Assembly: GCF_026870155.1 (NCBI RefSeq)
Contig: NZ_CP113975.1
Location: 3,906,001 to 3,970,000 of the forward strand
Length of the DNA: 64,000 nt
DNA from: Flavobacterium marginilacus
GTDB lineage: Bacteria > Bacteroidota > Bacteroidia > Flavobacteriales > Flavobacteriaceae
Reading direction: 5' to 3'
The position numbers and the translations under genes were made by a program. How positions within the stretch are numbered: position 1 is the first letter of the stretch; the number at the start of each line of letters is the position of its first letter. Positions 27,164-35,400 of the stretch are shown one piece after another. The notes below the pieces were generated by a model. The model searched no databases. It saw nothing but the letters and a program-made list of their open reading frames with translations, and had not been told where the DNA came from.

Positions 27164-28672
27164 TTAATATTTGGTCACATTCGTTAAATTATCTGGAAAA
27201 TAGGAATCTGATAAATTGGTAAATTCATCACCTCTCATAAAAATATTGATATCGACTTCGCTAAAACTGTTTTTCCCGGCTGCTGCCAAAAGCTCGTTAG
27301 CAGCGTGAAGAGTGTTTTTATGAAAATGATACACTCTTTCAGATTTATCGGTTACGACTAATCCTTTCATCAGCATTTTATTCTGAGTGGCAACTCCTGT
27401 CGGGCATTCGTTATTATTGCAGCGCAAAGCTTGAATACAGCCCAAAGAAAACATAAAACCGCGGGCTGAATTACACATATCAGCCCCCAAAGCTACAGCT
27501 CTCAAAATGGAATATCCCGAAATGATTTTACCGCTGCAGATTACTGTTATCTTATCTCTTATTCCTAAACGGACCAATGTTTTGTTTACAAAAATAATTG
27601 CTGGTTCAAAAGGCATTCCAACACCGTCTGCAAATTCGAGCGGTGCGGCTCCAGTACCGCCTTCGGCACCATCGACAGTAATAAAATCAGGAAAGCAGTT
27701 TTGATGAATCATTTCCTGACATAGCGTTTCAAATTCAGAAGTTTCACCGATGCACAATTTAAAACCAATTGGTTTTCCATTAGATAATTGACGTAAATGA
27801 GCAATGAATTCTATCAGACCTTTTGCATCTGAAAAGGCATTATGGCTGGGTGGAGAAAGAATAGTCGTGTGTGGTTCAACCCCTCTTATTTTTGCAATCT
27901 GTGCTGTGTTTTTCTGCGCAGGAAGAACACCGCCGTGACCTGGTTTTGCTCCTTGTGATAATTTAATTTCAATCATTTTTACAGCAGGAAGATTCGCTTT
28001 TTCTGCAAATTTATCAGCATCAAAATTTCCTTCGGAATTACGGCAACCAAAATAACCAGTACCAATCTGCCAGGTAATATCCCCTCCATTTTGATGGAAC
28101 TCGGTCAATCCTCCTTCTCCCGTATTGTGATAAAAATTTCCTTTCTGTGCACCTTTGTTTAGTGCTACAATAGCATTTTCGCTTAATGAACCAAAACTCA
28201 TAGCCGAAATATTCAGTAATGAAGCAGAATACGGCTGTTTACAGTCTGAACCGCCAACGAGAACCCGCGGCAATTCATGATTGACAGATGCTGGAAACAT
28301 CGAATGCTTTATTCCTTCGTAACTCGATTGGTTTAAAACTAACTGCGTCCCAAAAGGAGAAGTTGCATCAATATTTTTAGCTCTTTGGTACACTAAAGAA
28401 CGCTGGTTTCTTGAAAACGGCTTACCGTCGGTGGTGCGTTCTATAAAGTACTGCTGAATTTCGGGAGCAATCATTTCAAACAAATATCTAAAATATCCCA
28501 ATATTGGGAAGTTTCTTAAAATAGCATGTTTTTGCTGAATGGTATTATAAAAGCCAACAATTATAAGGATTATCATTATAGCCGAAAAAACAAATCCTGT
28601 TTTTAGAAAATAATTAAAACCGAGAGAAATTAGTAATAATGTAATACTGATAATGAATAACTGTTTTCTCAT
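27164..28672 (-). CDS. FMN-binding glutamate synthase-family protein
   Basis: A 502-residue protein with an N-terminal membrane hairpin (about residues 5-42), then a glutamate-synthase-type FMN barrel. It has AMSFGSLSENAIVALNKGAQKGNFYHNTGEGGL, GCRNSEGNFD, KLSQGAKPGHGGVLP, ISPPSHNAF-like SPPSHNAFSDAKGL, TVDGAEGGTGAAPLEF and the Cys-containing NSARGFMFSLGCIQALRCNNNECPTG. The glutaminase domain of full GltB is absent. It belongs to the stand-alone family whose substrate is not settled. The conserved cysteines (GCIQALRCNNNECP) fit the 3Fe-4S region of GltS. It is single on its strand. Confidence 0.85.
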   Translation of the reverse strand: MRKQLFIISITLLLISLGFNYFLKTGFVFSAIMIILIIVGFYNTIQQKHAILRNFPILGYFRYLFEMIAPEIQQYFIERTTDGKPFSRNQRSLVYQRAKNIDATSPFGTQLVLNQSSYEGIKHSMFPASVNHELPRVLVGGSDCKQPYSASLLNISAMSFGSLSENAIVALNKGAQKGNFYHNTGEGGLTEFHQNGGDITWQIGTGYFGCRNSEGNFDADKFAEKANLPAVKMIEIKLSQGAKPGHGGVLPAQKNTAQIAKIRGVEPHTTILSPPSHNAFSDAKGLIEFIAHLRQLSNGKPIGFKLCIGETSEFETLCQEMIHQNCFPDFITVDGAEGGTGAAPLEFADGVGMPFEPAIIFVNKTLVRLGIRDKITVICSGKIISGYSILRAVALGADMCNSARGFMFSLGCIQALRCNNNECPTGVATQNKMLMKGLVVTDKSERVYHFHKNTLHAANELLAAAGKNSFSEVDINIFMRGDEFTNLSDSYFPDNLTNVTKY

Positions 28673-28728
28673 TACTGAAACAATTTAAAAGTTACTAAGA
28701 TTTATTTATATGCCTATCCTTAACTAAT

Positions 28729-28845
28729 TAATACCAAACAGATCGAATTATCCACAGATTAAAAAGATTTACACAGATTTAAAAAAATAGTAATGAAATC
28801 TGTGAGACTCTGTGTAATCAGTGGCAAAAAAATTACATGGTATTA
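28729..28845. repeat. Imperfect inverted repeat with CAGATT units
   Basis: Outer arms TAATACCA (28729-28736) and TGGTATTA (28838-28845) enclose inner arms CCACAGATT...ACACAGATTT (from 28752) and AAATCTGTGAG...CAGTGG (to 28824). The build is like the element at 25219. The IS element lies 14 bp beyond. Together with it this accounts for the gene-free stretch 28673-28950. Confidence 0.65.
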
Positions 28846-28859
28846 TTTGCGGATAGTTA

Positions 28860-29717
28860 GAGCCTGTTTAAAAATTTAAAATAAATAATTGTTATGGGTT
28901 AAAGAAACCGATTGAAATTTGTCTTTTTGTAGTGACCAAACCATAAAAAGATGTATCCAACCGATTTGACAGAAACCCAGTGGCAATTTATAAAAAAGAT
29001 TTTAGGATTCGATGATAGAAAGCGGAAATATAATTTGAAAGTCATTTAGAATGCGATTAATTATCTCGTAAAAACAGGTTGTCAGTGGCGAATGTTACCT
29101 AAAGATTTTCCAAAATGGCAATTAGTGTATTATTACTATTGGAAATGGTCAAATTTGGAATGTTTTGATTTATTACTGTCAAAATTGCGAGAAAAAGTCA
29201 GGTTTAATAGAGGTCAAAATACAATGCCAAGTCTAGGAATAATGGATAGTCAAAGTGTACGATGGGGAAATAATCGTTCCTTAAATAGTTTTGATGGCAA
29301 TAAAAAAGTAAAAGGAATTAAACGGCATATTGTGGTTGATAAAAATGGGTTTCTTTTGGCAATAATGGTAACAGTTGCCAATGTCCATGATAGTAAAGCG
29401 GCAGATTTACTAATGAGGACGCTTCACTATTTTTTATGTCCTATAAAAGTAATCCTTGCCGATGGTGGTTACAGAGGCGAAGTGATTGAAAACATAAAAA
29501 ATAAATTTGGCTATATTATTCAAGTGGTAATGCGTTCAGATGATAGAAAAATGGGGTTTAAACCTATACATAAAAGATGGATTGTAGAGAGAACATTCTC
29601 TTGGTTTGACAACGACCGAAGATTATGTAGAAATTATGAACTACTTTTTGAAACATCCGAGAATATGGTCAAAATTGCAACTATAAAATTATTATTAAAT
29701 AAAATTTAAACAGGCTC
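28860..29717 (+). mobile_element. IS5-family insertion sequence, 858 bp, with TTA target duplication
   Basis: Perfect terminal inverted repeats GAGCCTGTTTAAA (28860-28872) and TTTAAACAGGCTC (29705-29717) bound the element. Both sides are flanked by TTA (28857-28859 and 29718-29720), as expected for a 3-bp TnA target duplication of the IS1031/IS5 type. The only gene is the interrupted transposase. It has landed between the FMN glutamate synthase-like gene and the DUF4198 gene, 46 bp upstream of the latter's ATG, so it has probably replaced that gene's native upstream region. Confidence 0.92.
28951..29709 (+). pseudogene. IS5-family DDE transposase broken by an amber codon
   Basis: The frame opens MYPTDLTETQWQFIKKIL at 28951 and would give 252 residues, but codon 33 is TAG (29047-29049). 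Family members have Trp there (I-W-N-A-I-N-Y-L), so a single G-to-A change TGG to TAG explains it. The frame continues intact afterwards with TGCQWRMLPKDFPKW, the first catalytic Asp in IMDSQSVRWG, the second in ILADGGYRGE and the Glu in VERTFSWFDNDRR. The rest of the sequence is undamaged, so the mutation looks recent. Translation from the internal ATG at 29092 would lack the N-terminal domain. Confidence 0.88.
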
Positions 29718-29763
29718 TTATATAAGTCAAAATCAATTTTAAAGCAACTAAAAATCAATTACA

Positions 29764-30480
29764 ATGAAAAAATTACTATCAAAAATAGCTCTGGGATTTG
29801 TTCTTTTATTAGTTCCAATGGCTCTAAATGCTCATAATATCTGGCTGGAAGTAAAAGGATCGGGCAAAATCAATGATAAAGTACAGGTGCAGTTATACTT
29901 TGGCGAATACGGTCAGGAAGCTCCAGAAAAAGGAGCGAAACCAGACCGTTTAAAAGACATCAAAATATTCCTGATTGATGCTTCCGGAACAAAATCAGAA
30001 ATTACAATGACACAGACAGAAACGCACTGGCAGGGTTCTTTTGATGCAAAAACCATTGGAACCTATCAGATAATTGGAATAAATGACCAAGGAGAAGTTA
30101 GAGATATGTCCAAAAAACATCTAGGTTTTGCAAGAAGCATCTCGTATCTAAAAGCTGTTTATACAGTAAAAACTCCTGAAACAAAAGAATATGCTGTTCA
30201 TCGATTAGATTTAACTGTACAAAAACAGAATGACACTTATTTGCTGACTGCATTTAAAGACAAAAAACAGCAGGGCAATCTGAATATTACAATTATCAAT
30301 CCGGATGGCTGGGTAAAAACAACAGAAACAAATGAAAAAGGTAAGGCATCTTTTGTTCCAAACAAAAAGGGGCTCTATCTCATCAATCTGGAATGGATCG
30401 ACAGCACCAAAGGAACTTTCAAGGATAAAGCATTTGATAATACTGTCAATAAAACTGTACTCTCGTTGAGAGTTGAATAA
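29764..30480 (+). CDS. DUF4198 periplasmic protein, probable metal-uptake/flavin-cluster component
   Basis: A 238-residue secreted protein with a signal peptide ending near residue 22 (LVPMALNAHNIWLEV). The mature start HNIWLEVKGSG and the YFGEYGQEAPEKGAKPDRLKD block are typical of DUF4198, a family of beta-sandwich domains often encoded with nickel/cobalt or iron transporters and with ApbE-linked DUF2271/PepSY genes. The histidine just after the signal peptide is a possible metal ligand. It is the first gene of the iron/flavin region, separated from the next gene by a repeat and a terminator. The IS element lies 46 bp upstream. Confidence 0.8.
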   Translation: MKKLLSKIALGFVLLLVPMALNAHNIWLEVKGSGKINDKVQVQLYFGEYGQEAPEKGAKPDRLKDIKIFLIDASGTKSEITMTQTETHWQGSFDAKTIGTYQIIGINDQGEVRDMSKKHLGFARSISYLKAVYTVKTPETKEYAVHRLDLTVQKQNDTYLLTAFKDKKQQGNLNITIINPDGWVKTTETNEKGKASFVPNKKGLYLINLEWIDSTKGTFKDKAFDNTVNKTVLSLRVE

Positions 30481-30527
30481 ACCACTATGGCGTCAGACTT
30501 AAAATATACTACGCTAAACCCTATTTA

Positions 30528-30591
30528 TTTGCCACAAATTTCACAAATTAGCACTAATTAATTTGTGAAAATTTGTGCAATTTGTGGCAAA
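30528..30591. repeat. Near-perfect 64-nt inverted repeat with CACAAATT units
   Basis: The left arm starts TTTGCCACAAATTTCACAAA (30528) and the right arm ends GCAATTTGTGGCAAA (30591), with only a few mismatches. It is the shortest of the CAC-n-AATT inverted repeats here. It lies 48 nt after the DUF4198 stop and could fold into a long hairpin in that transcript. The gene-free stretch 30481-30964 also holds the terminator at 30677, the promoter at 30850 and the operator dyad at 30888. Confidence 0.75.
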
Positions 30592-30676
30592 ATTTTTAGG
30601 AACCGAAAGATAAATACACTAAAGAACATAGTTTTGAACTAAATTTGAGACTAATAAATCTAAAAACTGTACAAAA

Positions 30677-30720
30677 AACAAAGATTCGGAATCTCATCTG
30701 AATCTTTGTTTTTTTTTGCA
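30677..30720 (+). terminator. Terminator downstream of DUF4198
   Basis: Stem AACAAAGATTC (30677-30687) with GAATCTTTGTT (30700-30710), extended by three further pairs including one G-T, then a long T-run. It lies about 200 nt after the DUF4198 stop. Confidence 0.88.
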
Positions 30721-30849
30721 ACAAATAGAAAAAACAGCTTAATCATAAATTTGAAAATAAATAAAATTTTTAACACAATTTGTTTAAACCTTTCACTGTT
30801 TTTTTAATCTAAAAAAGTGCATTTTAAGCCATATTTAAGAGTATAATAA

Positions 30850-30879
30850 TTGGTATTACACTATTTATTTTTACATTTG
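30850..30879 (+). promoter_or_regulatory. Promoter of the ankyrin-DUF2271-PepSY operon
   Basis: TTG (30850-30852), 19 nt spacer, then TACATTTG (30872-30879). This matches the Bacteroidota TTG-N17-23-TAnnTTTG pattern well, with a transcription start expected near 30886 and an 80-nt leader. Confidence 0.75.
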
Positions 30880-30887
30880 CACTATTT

Positions 30888-30904
30888 TTATTTATTCTAA
30901 ATAA
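30888..30904 (+). promoter_or_regulatory. Perfect 7-3-7 dyad, candidate iron-repressor operator
   Basis: TTATTTATTCTAAATAA is a perfect 7-bp inverted repeat around TTC. It covers the expected start of transcription, 9 nt after the -7 box. A close relative lies at the TonB-receptor promoter (36892). A Fur- or DtxR/MntR-type repressor is possible, but this is inferred from place and symmetry only. Confidence 0.55.
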
Positions 30905-30964
30905 TACCCGATTTAAGTACGAAATAAAGAATCAAACGTAACTACCCTATAACAACAAACAATT

Positions 30965-32485
30965 ATGAAAAAAAATATTTTCATTGCTTTTGCCTTAGTA
31001 TCTGCATTATTCGTTAGTGCACAGCAGAAAAATATGCTTTTAGAGCAGTCTTTCTGGAAAACATCACCAGATTTAGCGACAGTTCAAGCTGAAATCGCAA
31101 AAGGTAGCAGCCCATCTGAATTAAATTCAAGGTCTTTCGACCCAGTAGTTCTCGCTATAAATAATGATGCACCAAACGCTACTATAAAATTCCTACTGGA
31201 ACAGCCTGGAAATGAAGTTACAAAAACAACTCACGACAACAGAATATATCTGCATTGGGCTGCAGCTAAAGGAAATCTTGAAATCATAGAATATTTGATT
31301 GCTAAGAAATCTGATGTGAATCTGGAAGACAGCCACAGTTCGTTTCCTATCACGGCAGCTGCAAGCAGCGGTGTAACTAATACTGCAGTTTATGAAGCTT
31401 TTTTTAAAGCGGGTGTAGAACCTATGAAAAAATACCAGGACGGTGCAAACCTGCTGCTGCTGGCAATTCCTTATGACAAAGACCTTGCACTTTCAGCTTA
31501 TTTCGCAACCAAGGGAATGTCACTCAAAGATGTAGACAGTAACGGCAATACCGCCTTCAATTATGTAGCCAGAACAGGTAATATTCCTTTCTTAAAAACA
31601 CTATTGGAAAAAGGAGTAAAACCTACAGACAATGCACTGATTTTTGCTGCTCAAGGTTCCAGAAGAGAAACAAATACAATCGAAGTTTACAAATATTTAG
31701 TAGAAGATTTAAAAATCAATCCTAGTGCGACAAGTAAATTTGGGGAAAATGTATTTCATTTTCTTGTCAGCAAACCAAAACAAGCAGATATCATTAACTA
31801 CTTTTTGGGCAAAGGCGTAAGTATTGCCAAAGCCGATAACGAAGGTAACACTCCTTTGATGGTAGCTGCTGCGGCAAGAGAAACTTCTGCAGCATTGGAA
31901 CAAATACTGCTGATTGTAAAAACAATAAATTTCCAGAACGGAAATGGAGAATCTGCATTGACAATGGCTATAAAATCAGGAACTCCTGAAACTGTTACTA
32001 TGCTTTTAGACAAAGGTGCCGATGTAAAAGTACTAGACAAACAAGGAAATGGTCTGGGTTATTACCTAATTCAATCGTACAGAGCTCCAATGCAGGGAAT
32101 GGGTGGCCGTCCGGAAGGCGGGAACGCGCCAAAACAAGATCCTTTTGCGGCTAAAGCAAAACTGCTTCAGGACAAAGGCTTAAACTTGGCCGCAGCTCAA
32201 AATGACGGAAATACGCTTTATCATTTGGCAGTAGCCAAAAATGATTTAGCTTTATTGAAAAAATTAGCCGATTTAAACATCGACATCAATGCTAAAAACA
32301 AAGACGGATTAACGGCTTTACACCGTGCCGCGATGATTGCCAAAGACGATACCATTTTGAAATACCTGCTTTCTATTGGTGCCAAAAAAGATATCAAAAC
32401 TGATTTTAAAGAAAGTGTTTTGGACTTGGCAAAAGAAAATGAAACACTGACAAAAAACAAAACAGATTTAACTTTTTTAAAATAG
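30965..32485 (+). CDS. Secreted ankyrin-repeat protein of the flavin/iron cluster
   Basis: A 506-residue protein with a signal peptide (MKKNIFIAFALVSALFVSAQ), so the ankyrin repeats are periplasmic. About a dozen ankyrin-like units can be seen, for example HWAAAKGNLEIIEYLIAKKSDVN, GNTPLMVAAAA, GESALTMAIKSGTPETVTMLLDKGADV and DGLTALHRAAMIAKDDTILKYLLSIGA. A Gly/Pro linker (MQGMGGRPEGGNAPKQDP) splits the last repeats. Ankyrin folds bind other proteins, so it may scaffold the periplasmic redox partners; this is inferred from its place as first gene of the operon. It lies 109 bp upstream of DUF2271. Confidence 0.85.
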   Translation: MKKNIFIAFALVSALFVSAQQKNMLLEQSFWKTSPDLATVQAEIAKGSSPSELNSRSFDPVVLAINNDAPNATIKFLLEQPGNEVTKTTHDNRIYLHWAAAKGNLEIIEYLIAKKSDVNLEDSHSSFPITAAASSGVTNTAVYEAFFKAGVEPMKKYQDGANLLLLAIPYDKDLALSAYFATKGMSLKDVDSNGNTAFNYVARTGNIPFLKTLLEKGVKPTDNALIFAAQGSRRETNTIEVYKYLVEDLKINPSATSKFGENVFHFLVSKPKQADIINYFLGKGVSIAKADNEGNTPLMVAAAARETSAALEQILLIVKTINFQNGNGESALTMAIKSGTPETVTMLLDKGADVKVLDKQGNGLGYYLIQSYRAPMQGMGGRPEGGNAPKQDPFAAKAKLLQDKGLNLAAAQNDGNTLYHLAVAKNDLALLKKLADLNIDINAKNKDGLTALHRAAMIAKDDTILKYLLSIGAKKDIKTDFKESVLDLAKENETLTKNKTDLTFLK

Positions 32486-32510
32486 CAGTAAGCTTTAGGT
32501 CTTAAGCTAA

Positions 32511-32590
32511 ATTCATAATTCATAATTCATAATTCATAATTCATAATTCATAATTCATAATTCATAATTCATAATTCATAATTCATAATT
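32511..32590. repeat. Heptamer microsatellite ATTCATA, 11.4 perfect copies
   Basis: Eighty bases consist of eleven uninterrupted copies of ATTCATA plus ATT. The tract starts 25 nt after the ankyrin stop codon and ends 4 nt before the DUF2271 ATG. It is non-coding, but fills the whole translation-initiation region of DUF2271. Perfect repeats of this length tend to gain or lose units by slippage, so it may vary between cells. Confidence 0.95.
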
Positions 32591-32594
32591 AAAT

Positions 32595-33077
32595 ATGAAA
32601 TCAATATTCAAAATAGCTCTTGCGGGAGCATTCATCTTCCTTTTATCTTTCCAAGCCACAGCGCAGACGAGCAAATACAAATGCATGCTTCAAATGTCTA
32701 ACTATACAGGTGAAGGGGCTTATATAGTGGTATCTCTTATCAATGCCAAAGGTGAATACGACAAAACGCTTTATGTAATGGGTGATGATAAAAAATGGTA
32801 CAAAACCCTAAAGGAATGGCATAAATTTTATTCACAAAAACCTACTGATATTAGTGCAAAAACCGGTGCTTCAGTTACAGGCGGCGACCGCAGCATGACA
32901 ACACTGGAAATTGAAGATTCTAAAATCAATAAAGGATACAAACTTCGTTTCGAAACAGCGGTCGAAGATCAAAAATATTATGTAACCGATCTTGAAGTTC
33001 CTTTGACTACCGAAGGAATCGCTGATAAAACCGAAGGCAAAGGATATATCCGCTATGTAAGATTGAATAAATTATAA
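32595..33077 (+). CDS. DUF2271 periplasmic protein with ApbE-type flavinylation motif
   Basis: A 160-residue protein with a signal peptide (IALAGAFIFLLSFQATAQ). The mature part has YKCMLQMSNYTGEGAYIVVSLINAKGEYDKTLYVMGDDKKWYKTLKEWHKFY, typical of DUF2271, and then the short motif TGASVT at residues 90-95. That motif matches the [S/T]GA[S/T]x[S/T] pattern at which ApbE attaches FMN through a phosphoester; by analogy with NqrC, Ser93 would be the acceptor. With the PepSY reductase and ApbE genes beside it, the protein is best read as a periplasmic FMN carrier. Its start codon directly follows the heptamer tract, and a 20-bp hairpin follows its stop. Confidence 0.85.
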   Translation: MKSIFKIALAGAFIFLLSFQATAQTSKYKCMLQMSNYTGEGAYIVVSLINAKGEYDKTLYVMGDDKKWYKTLKEWHKFYSQKPTDISAKTGASVTGGDRSMTTLEIEDSKINKGYKLRFETAVEDQKYYVTDLEVPLTTEGIADKTEGKGYIRYVRLNKL

Positions 33078-33089
33078 TTTTTATCTGCG

Positions 33090-33140
33090 AAAATCTGCAA
33101 AATCTGCGTGCTCTTTTTTTACGCAGATTTTGCAGATTTT
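33090..33140. repeat. Perfect 20-bp hairpin between DUF2271 and PepSY genes
   Basis: AAAATCTGCAAAATCTGCGT (33090-33109) pairs perfectly with ACGCAGATTTTGCAGATTTT (33121-33140) across an 11-nt, T-rich loop. A third ATCTGC lies just upstream. It starts 12 nt after the DUF2271 stop and ends 31 nt before the PepSY ATG. A TTTTT run at 33137-33141 follows the stem, so it may act as a partial terminator or mRNA stabiliser. Confidence 0.85.
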
Positions 33141-33171
33141 TAAACAAAATCCCAATAACACAATTACATCA

Positions 33172-35361
33172 ATGACTCTTTCTTTCTGGCGTTACTCCCA
33201 CTTGGCCTTGGCGGTGTTTTCTTCGTTGTTTTTACTATTAGCATCCGTAACCGGAACCATACTCGCGGTTGATGCCATTCAGGAAAAAACAGTTTCTTAC
33301 CGAGCCGAAAATTTTGATACAATAACGCTCGGCGAAACCTTACCGATACTCAAAAAAAACTATCCTGAAATAACCGAAGTAACAGTTGACCACAACCAAT
33401 TTGTAACTTTAGAAGGGCTAGATCAAAAAGACAATGATGTCAACGCTTACATCGATCCGCGGACAGGAAAAATATTAGGAGAACCCATCAAGAAAAGCGA
33501 ATTTATTCAATGGATTACAGGACTTCACCGTTCACTGTTTCTTCACGAAACGGGGCGATTTTTCGTAGGATTTATTTCTTTTATCTTAGTTTTAATTTCA
33601 ATTTCGGGTTTTATTCTTATCCTTAAAAGACAAAGAGGTATCCGCAACTTTTTTTCCAAAATCATAAAAGACTATTTTGCTCAATATTATCACGTTGTTT
33701 TAGGCCGATTGGCACTGATTCCGATACTGATAATAGCAGTTACCGGAACTTATCTGACATTGGAAAAATTCAATTTTTTCATTCCAAAAACAGATTCGAA
33801 AGAACAGCAGGAAACCGTAAAACCTACACCAATTACCGATAAAGCCTCGATATTTAAGAGTACACTTTTAGCCGATGTTGAAAAAATAGAATTCCCTTTT
33901 TCAGACGATCCCGAAGAATATTACATTATCACCCTAAAAGACCGAGAGATTGAAGTCAACCAAGTTACAGGTGCCGTTGTAAGCGAAAAACTTTTCCCTG
34001 TAACAACTCTCTTGTCAAATCTCAGTCTTGACCTGCATACCGGCAGAACCAATGCCATTTGGGCTTTCATCCTTGGACTTGCCAGTTTAAACATATTGTT
34101 TTTTATCTATTCCGGTTTTGCAATGACTTTCAAAAGAAGAGCAAGCCGAATCAAAAACAAATTCAAAGCCGAAGAAAGTAAATACATTCTGCTCGTCGGT
34201 TCCGAAAACGGAAGCTCCCTACGATTTGCCAATGCAATCCTGAAGCAGTTAACTGATAGCGGAGAAAAAGCACATATTGCAGAGCTTAATAATTACACTA
34301 TTTACCCAAAAGCCGAGCATTTATTAATTTTCACATCAACCTATGGCTTGGGCGATGCCCCGTCAAATGCTGACAAGTTCGAATCACTTTTGAATAAATA
34401 CAATCAACAGCAAAAAATTAACTATACCGTAATTGGTTTTGGCTCCAAATCATATCCGGATTTTTGCGGTTACGCGAAACAAATTGACCTATTGCTTGTA
34501 AATCAGGAATGGGCGCACCGATTTATTGATCTGCAGACAGTAAACGACAAATCAGCCGAAGAATTTGTCGAATGGGTAAAACAATGGAATCACAAAACTG
34601 GTTTCCAATTGGCAACTACTCCATCTTTGTACAATCATATTCCGAACGATTTAGAGAAATTAATGGTGTTAGAAAAAACTACAGTTTCAGAAAATGAACA
34701 AACCTTTTTACTGACATTGCGTGCTGGAACGCGAAGCAGATTTACCTCGGGAGACTTATTGGCGATTTATCCCACCAATGACAATAGAGAACGTCTCTAC
34801 TCTATAGGAAACAGTAACGGAAACATCCAATTGGCGGTAAAATTACACCCTTCCGGTTTGGGTTCCGGATTTTTATACAACGCAAAAGCCGGCGATATCA
34901 TCAAAGCCAGAATAATTCCTAACCATGCTTTTCATTTTCCTAAAAAAGCCAAAAAAGTGGCTCTTATTTCAAATGGAACTGGAATTGCTCCTTTCTTGGG
35001 AATGATTGAACAGAACAAGAAAAAAGTCGAAATCTACTTATATAGCGGTTTCCGCCAAAAAACCGAAATCACTTCCAGTTACGAAACATTTGCTTCCGAA
35101 ATGACTCAAAAACAGCAATTAAAGAACATCAACTTGGCATTTTCCCGTGAACAGGATCATCATTATGTAATGGATTTAATCAAGAGAGACGAAGAATTTT
35201 TTGCTGATTTATTGAATAGCGAAGGCACGATAATGATTTGCGGAGCACTAAAAATGCAGTTTGATGTCGAAAATATACTTGACGCAATTTGTCTGTCAAA
35301 AAATAACACAACTCTTTCCAGCTATATAAGCAAAGGTCAGATTTTGACAGATTGTTATTAA
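33172..35361 (+). CDS. PepSY membrane protein fused to flavodoxin and NADPH reductase domains
   Basis: A 729-residue electron-transfer protein. Residues 1-330 are a PepSY-TM module: four transmembrane helices (about 5-30, 125-150, 175-200, 300-325) around periplasmic PepSY repeats, with histidines in YSHLALA, TGLHRSLFLHETG and YYHVVLGR that could ligate haem. Residues about 340-480 are flavodoxin-like (LLVGSENGSSLRFANAIL, TSTYGLGDAPSNADKF). The rest is a ferredoxin-reductase-like FAD/NADPH part (RLYSIGNSNGN, ISNGTGIAPFLGMI, MICGALKMQFDV), as in sulfite reductase and cytochrome P450 reductase. It should move electrons from cytoplasmic NADPH across the inner membrane. I chose MTLSFWRYSHL because the earlier ATG at 33130 lies inside the hairpin. 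Confidence 0.88.
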   Translation: MTLSFWRYSHLALAVFSSLFLLLASVTGTILAVDAIQEKTVSYRAENFDTITLGETLPILKKNYPEITEVTVDHNQFVTLEGLDQKDNDVNAYIDPRTGKILGEPIKKSEFIQWITGLHRSLFLHETGRFFVGFISFILVLISISGFILILKRQRGIRNFFSKIIKDYFAQYYHVVLGRLALIPILIIAVTGTYLTLEKFNFFIPKTDSKEQQETVKPTPITDKASIFKSTLLADVEKIEFPFSDDPEEYYIITLKDREIEVNQVTGAVVSEKLFPVTTLLSNLSLDLHTGRTNAIWAFILGLASLNILFFIYSGFAMTFKRRASRIKNKFKAEESKYILLVGSENGSSLRFANAILKQLTDSGEKAHIAELNNYTIYPKAEHLLIFTSTYGLGDAPSNADKFESLLNKYNQQQKINYTVIGFGSKSYPDFCGYAKQIDLLLVNQEWAHRFIDLQTVNDKSAEEFVEWVKQWNHKTGFQLATTPSLYNHIPNDLEKLMVLEKTTVSENEQTFLLTLRAGTRSRFTSGDLLAIYPTNDNRERLYSIGNSNGNIQLAVKLHPSGLGSGFLYNAKAGDIIKARIIPNHAFHFPKKAKKVALISNGTGIAPFLGMIEQNKKKVEIYLYSGFRQKTEITSSYETFASEMTQKQQLKNINLAFSREQDHHYVMDLIKRDEEFFADLLNSEGTIMICGALKMQFDVENILDAICLSKNNTTLSSYISKGQILTDCY

Positions 35362-35400
35362 TTTTTGGAGCAGAAAGATAGGGCATTTTTAGAAACATGG

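Noticed and set aside
29092..29709. A complete 205-residue transposase gene
   Set aside because: The same frame is open upstream to 28951 except for one TAG, and the missing part contains the conserved N-terminal domain, so it is a broken longer gene.
32511..32590. Heptamer tract as a CRISPR-like array
   Set aside because: The units are 7 bp long with no spacers, and there are no cas genes in the window.
33130..33171. Upstream start codon for the PepSY fusion
   Set aside because: It lies in the second arm of the 20-bp hairpin, and the added residues (MQIFKQNPNNTITS) are not typical of the family, whereas MTLSFWRYSHL is a usual start.
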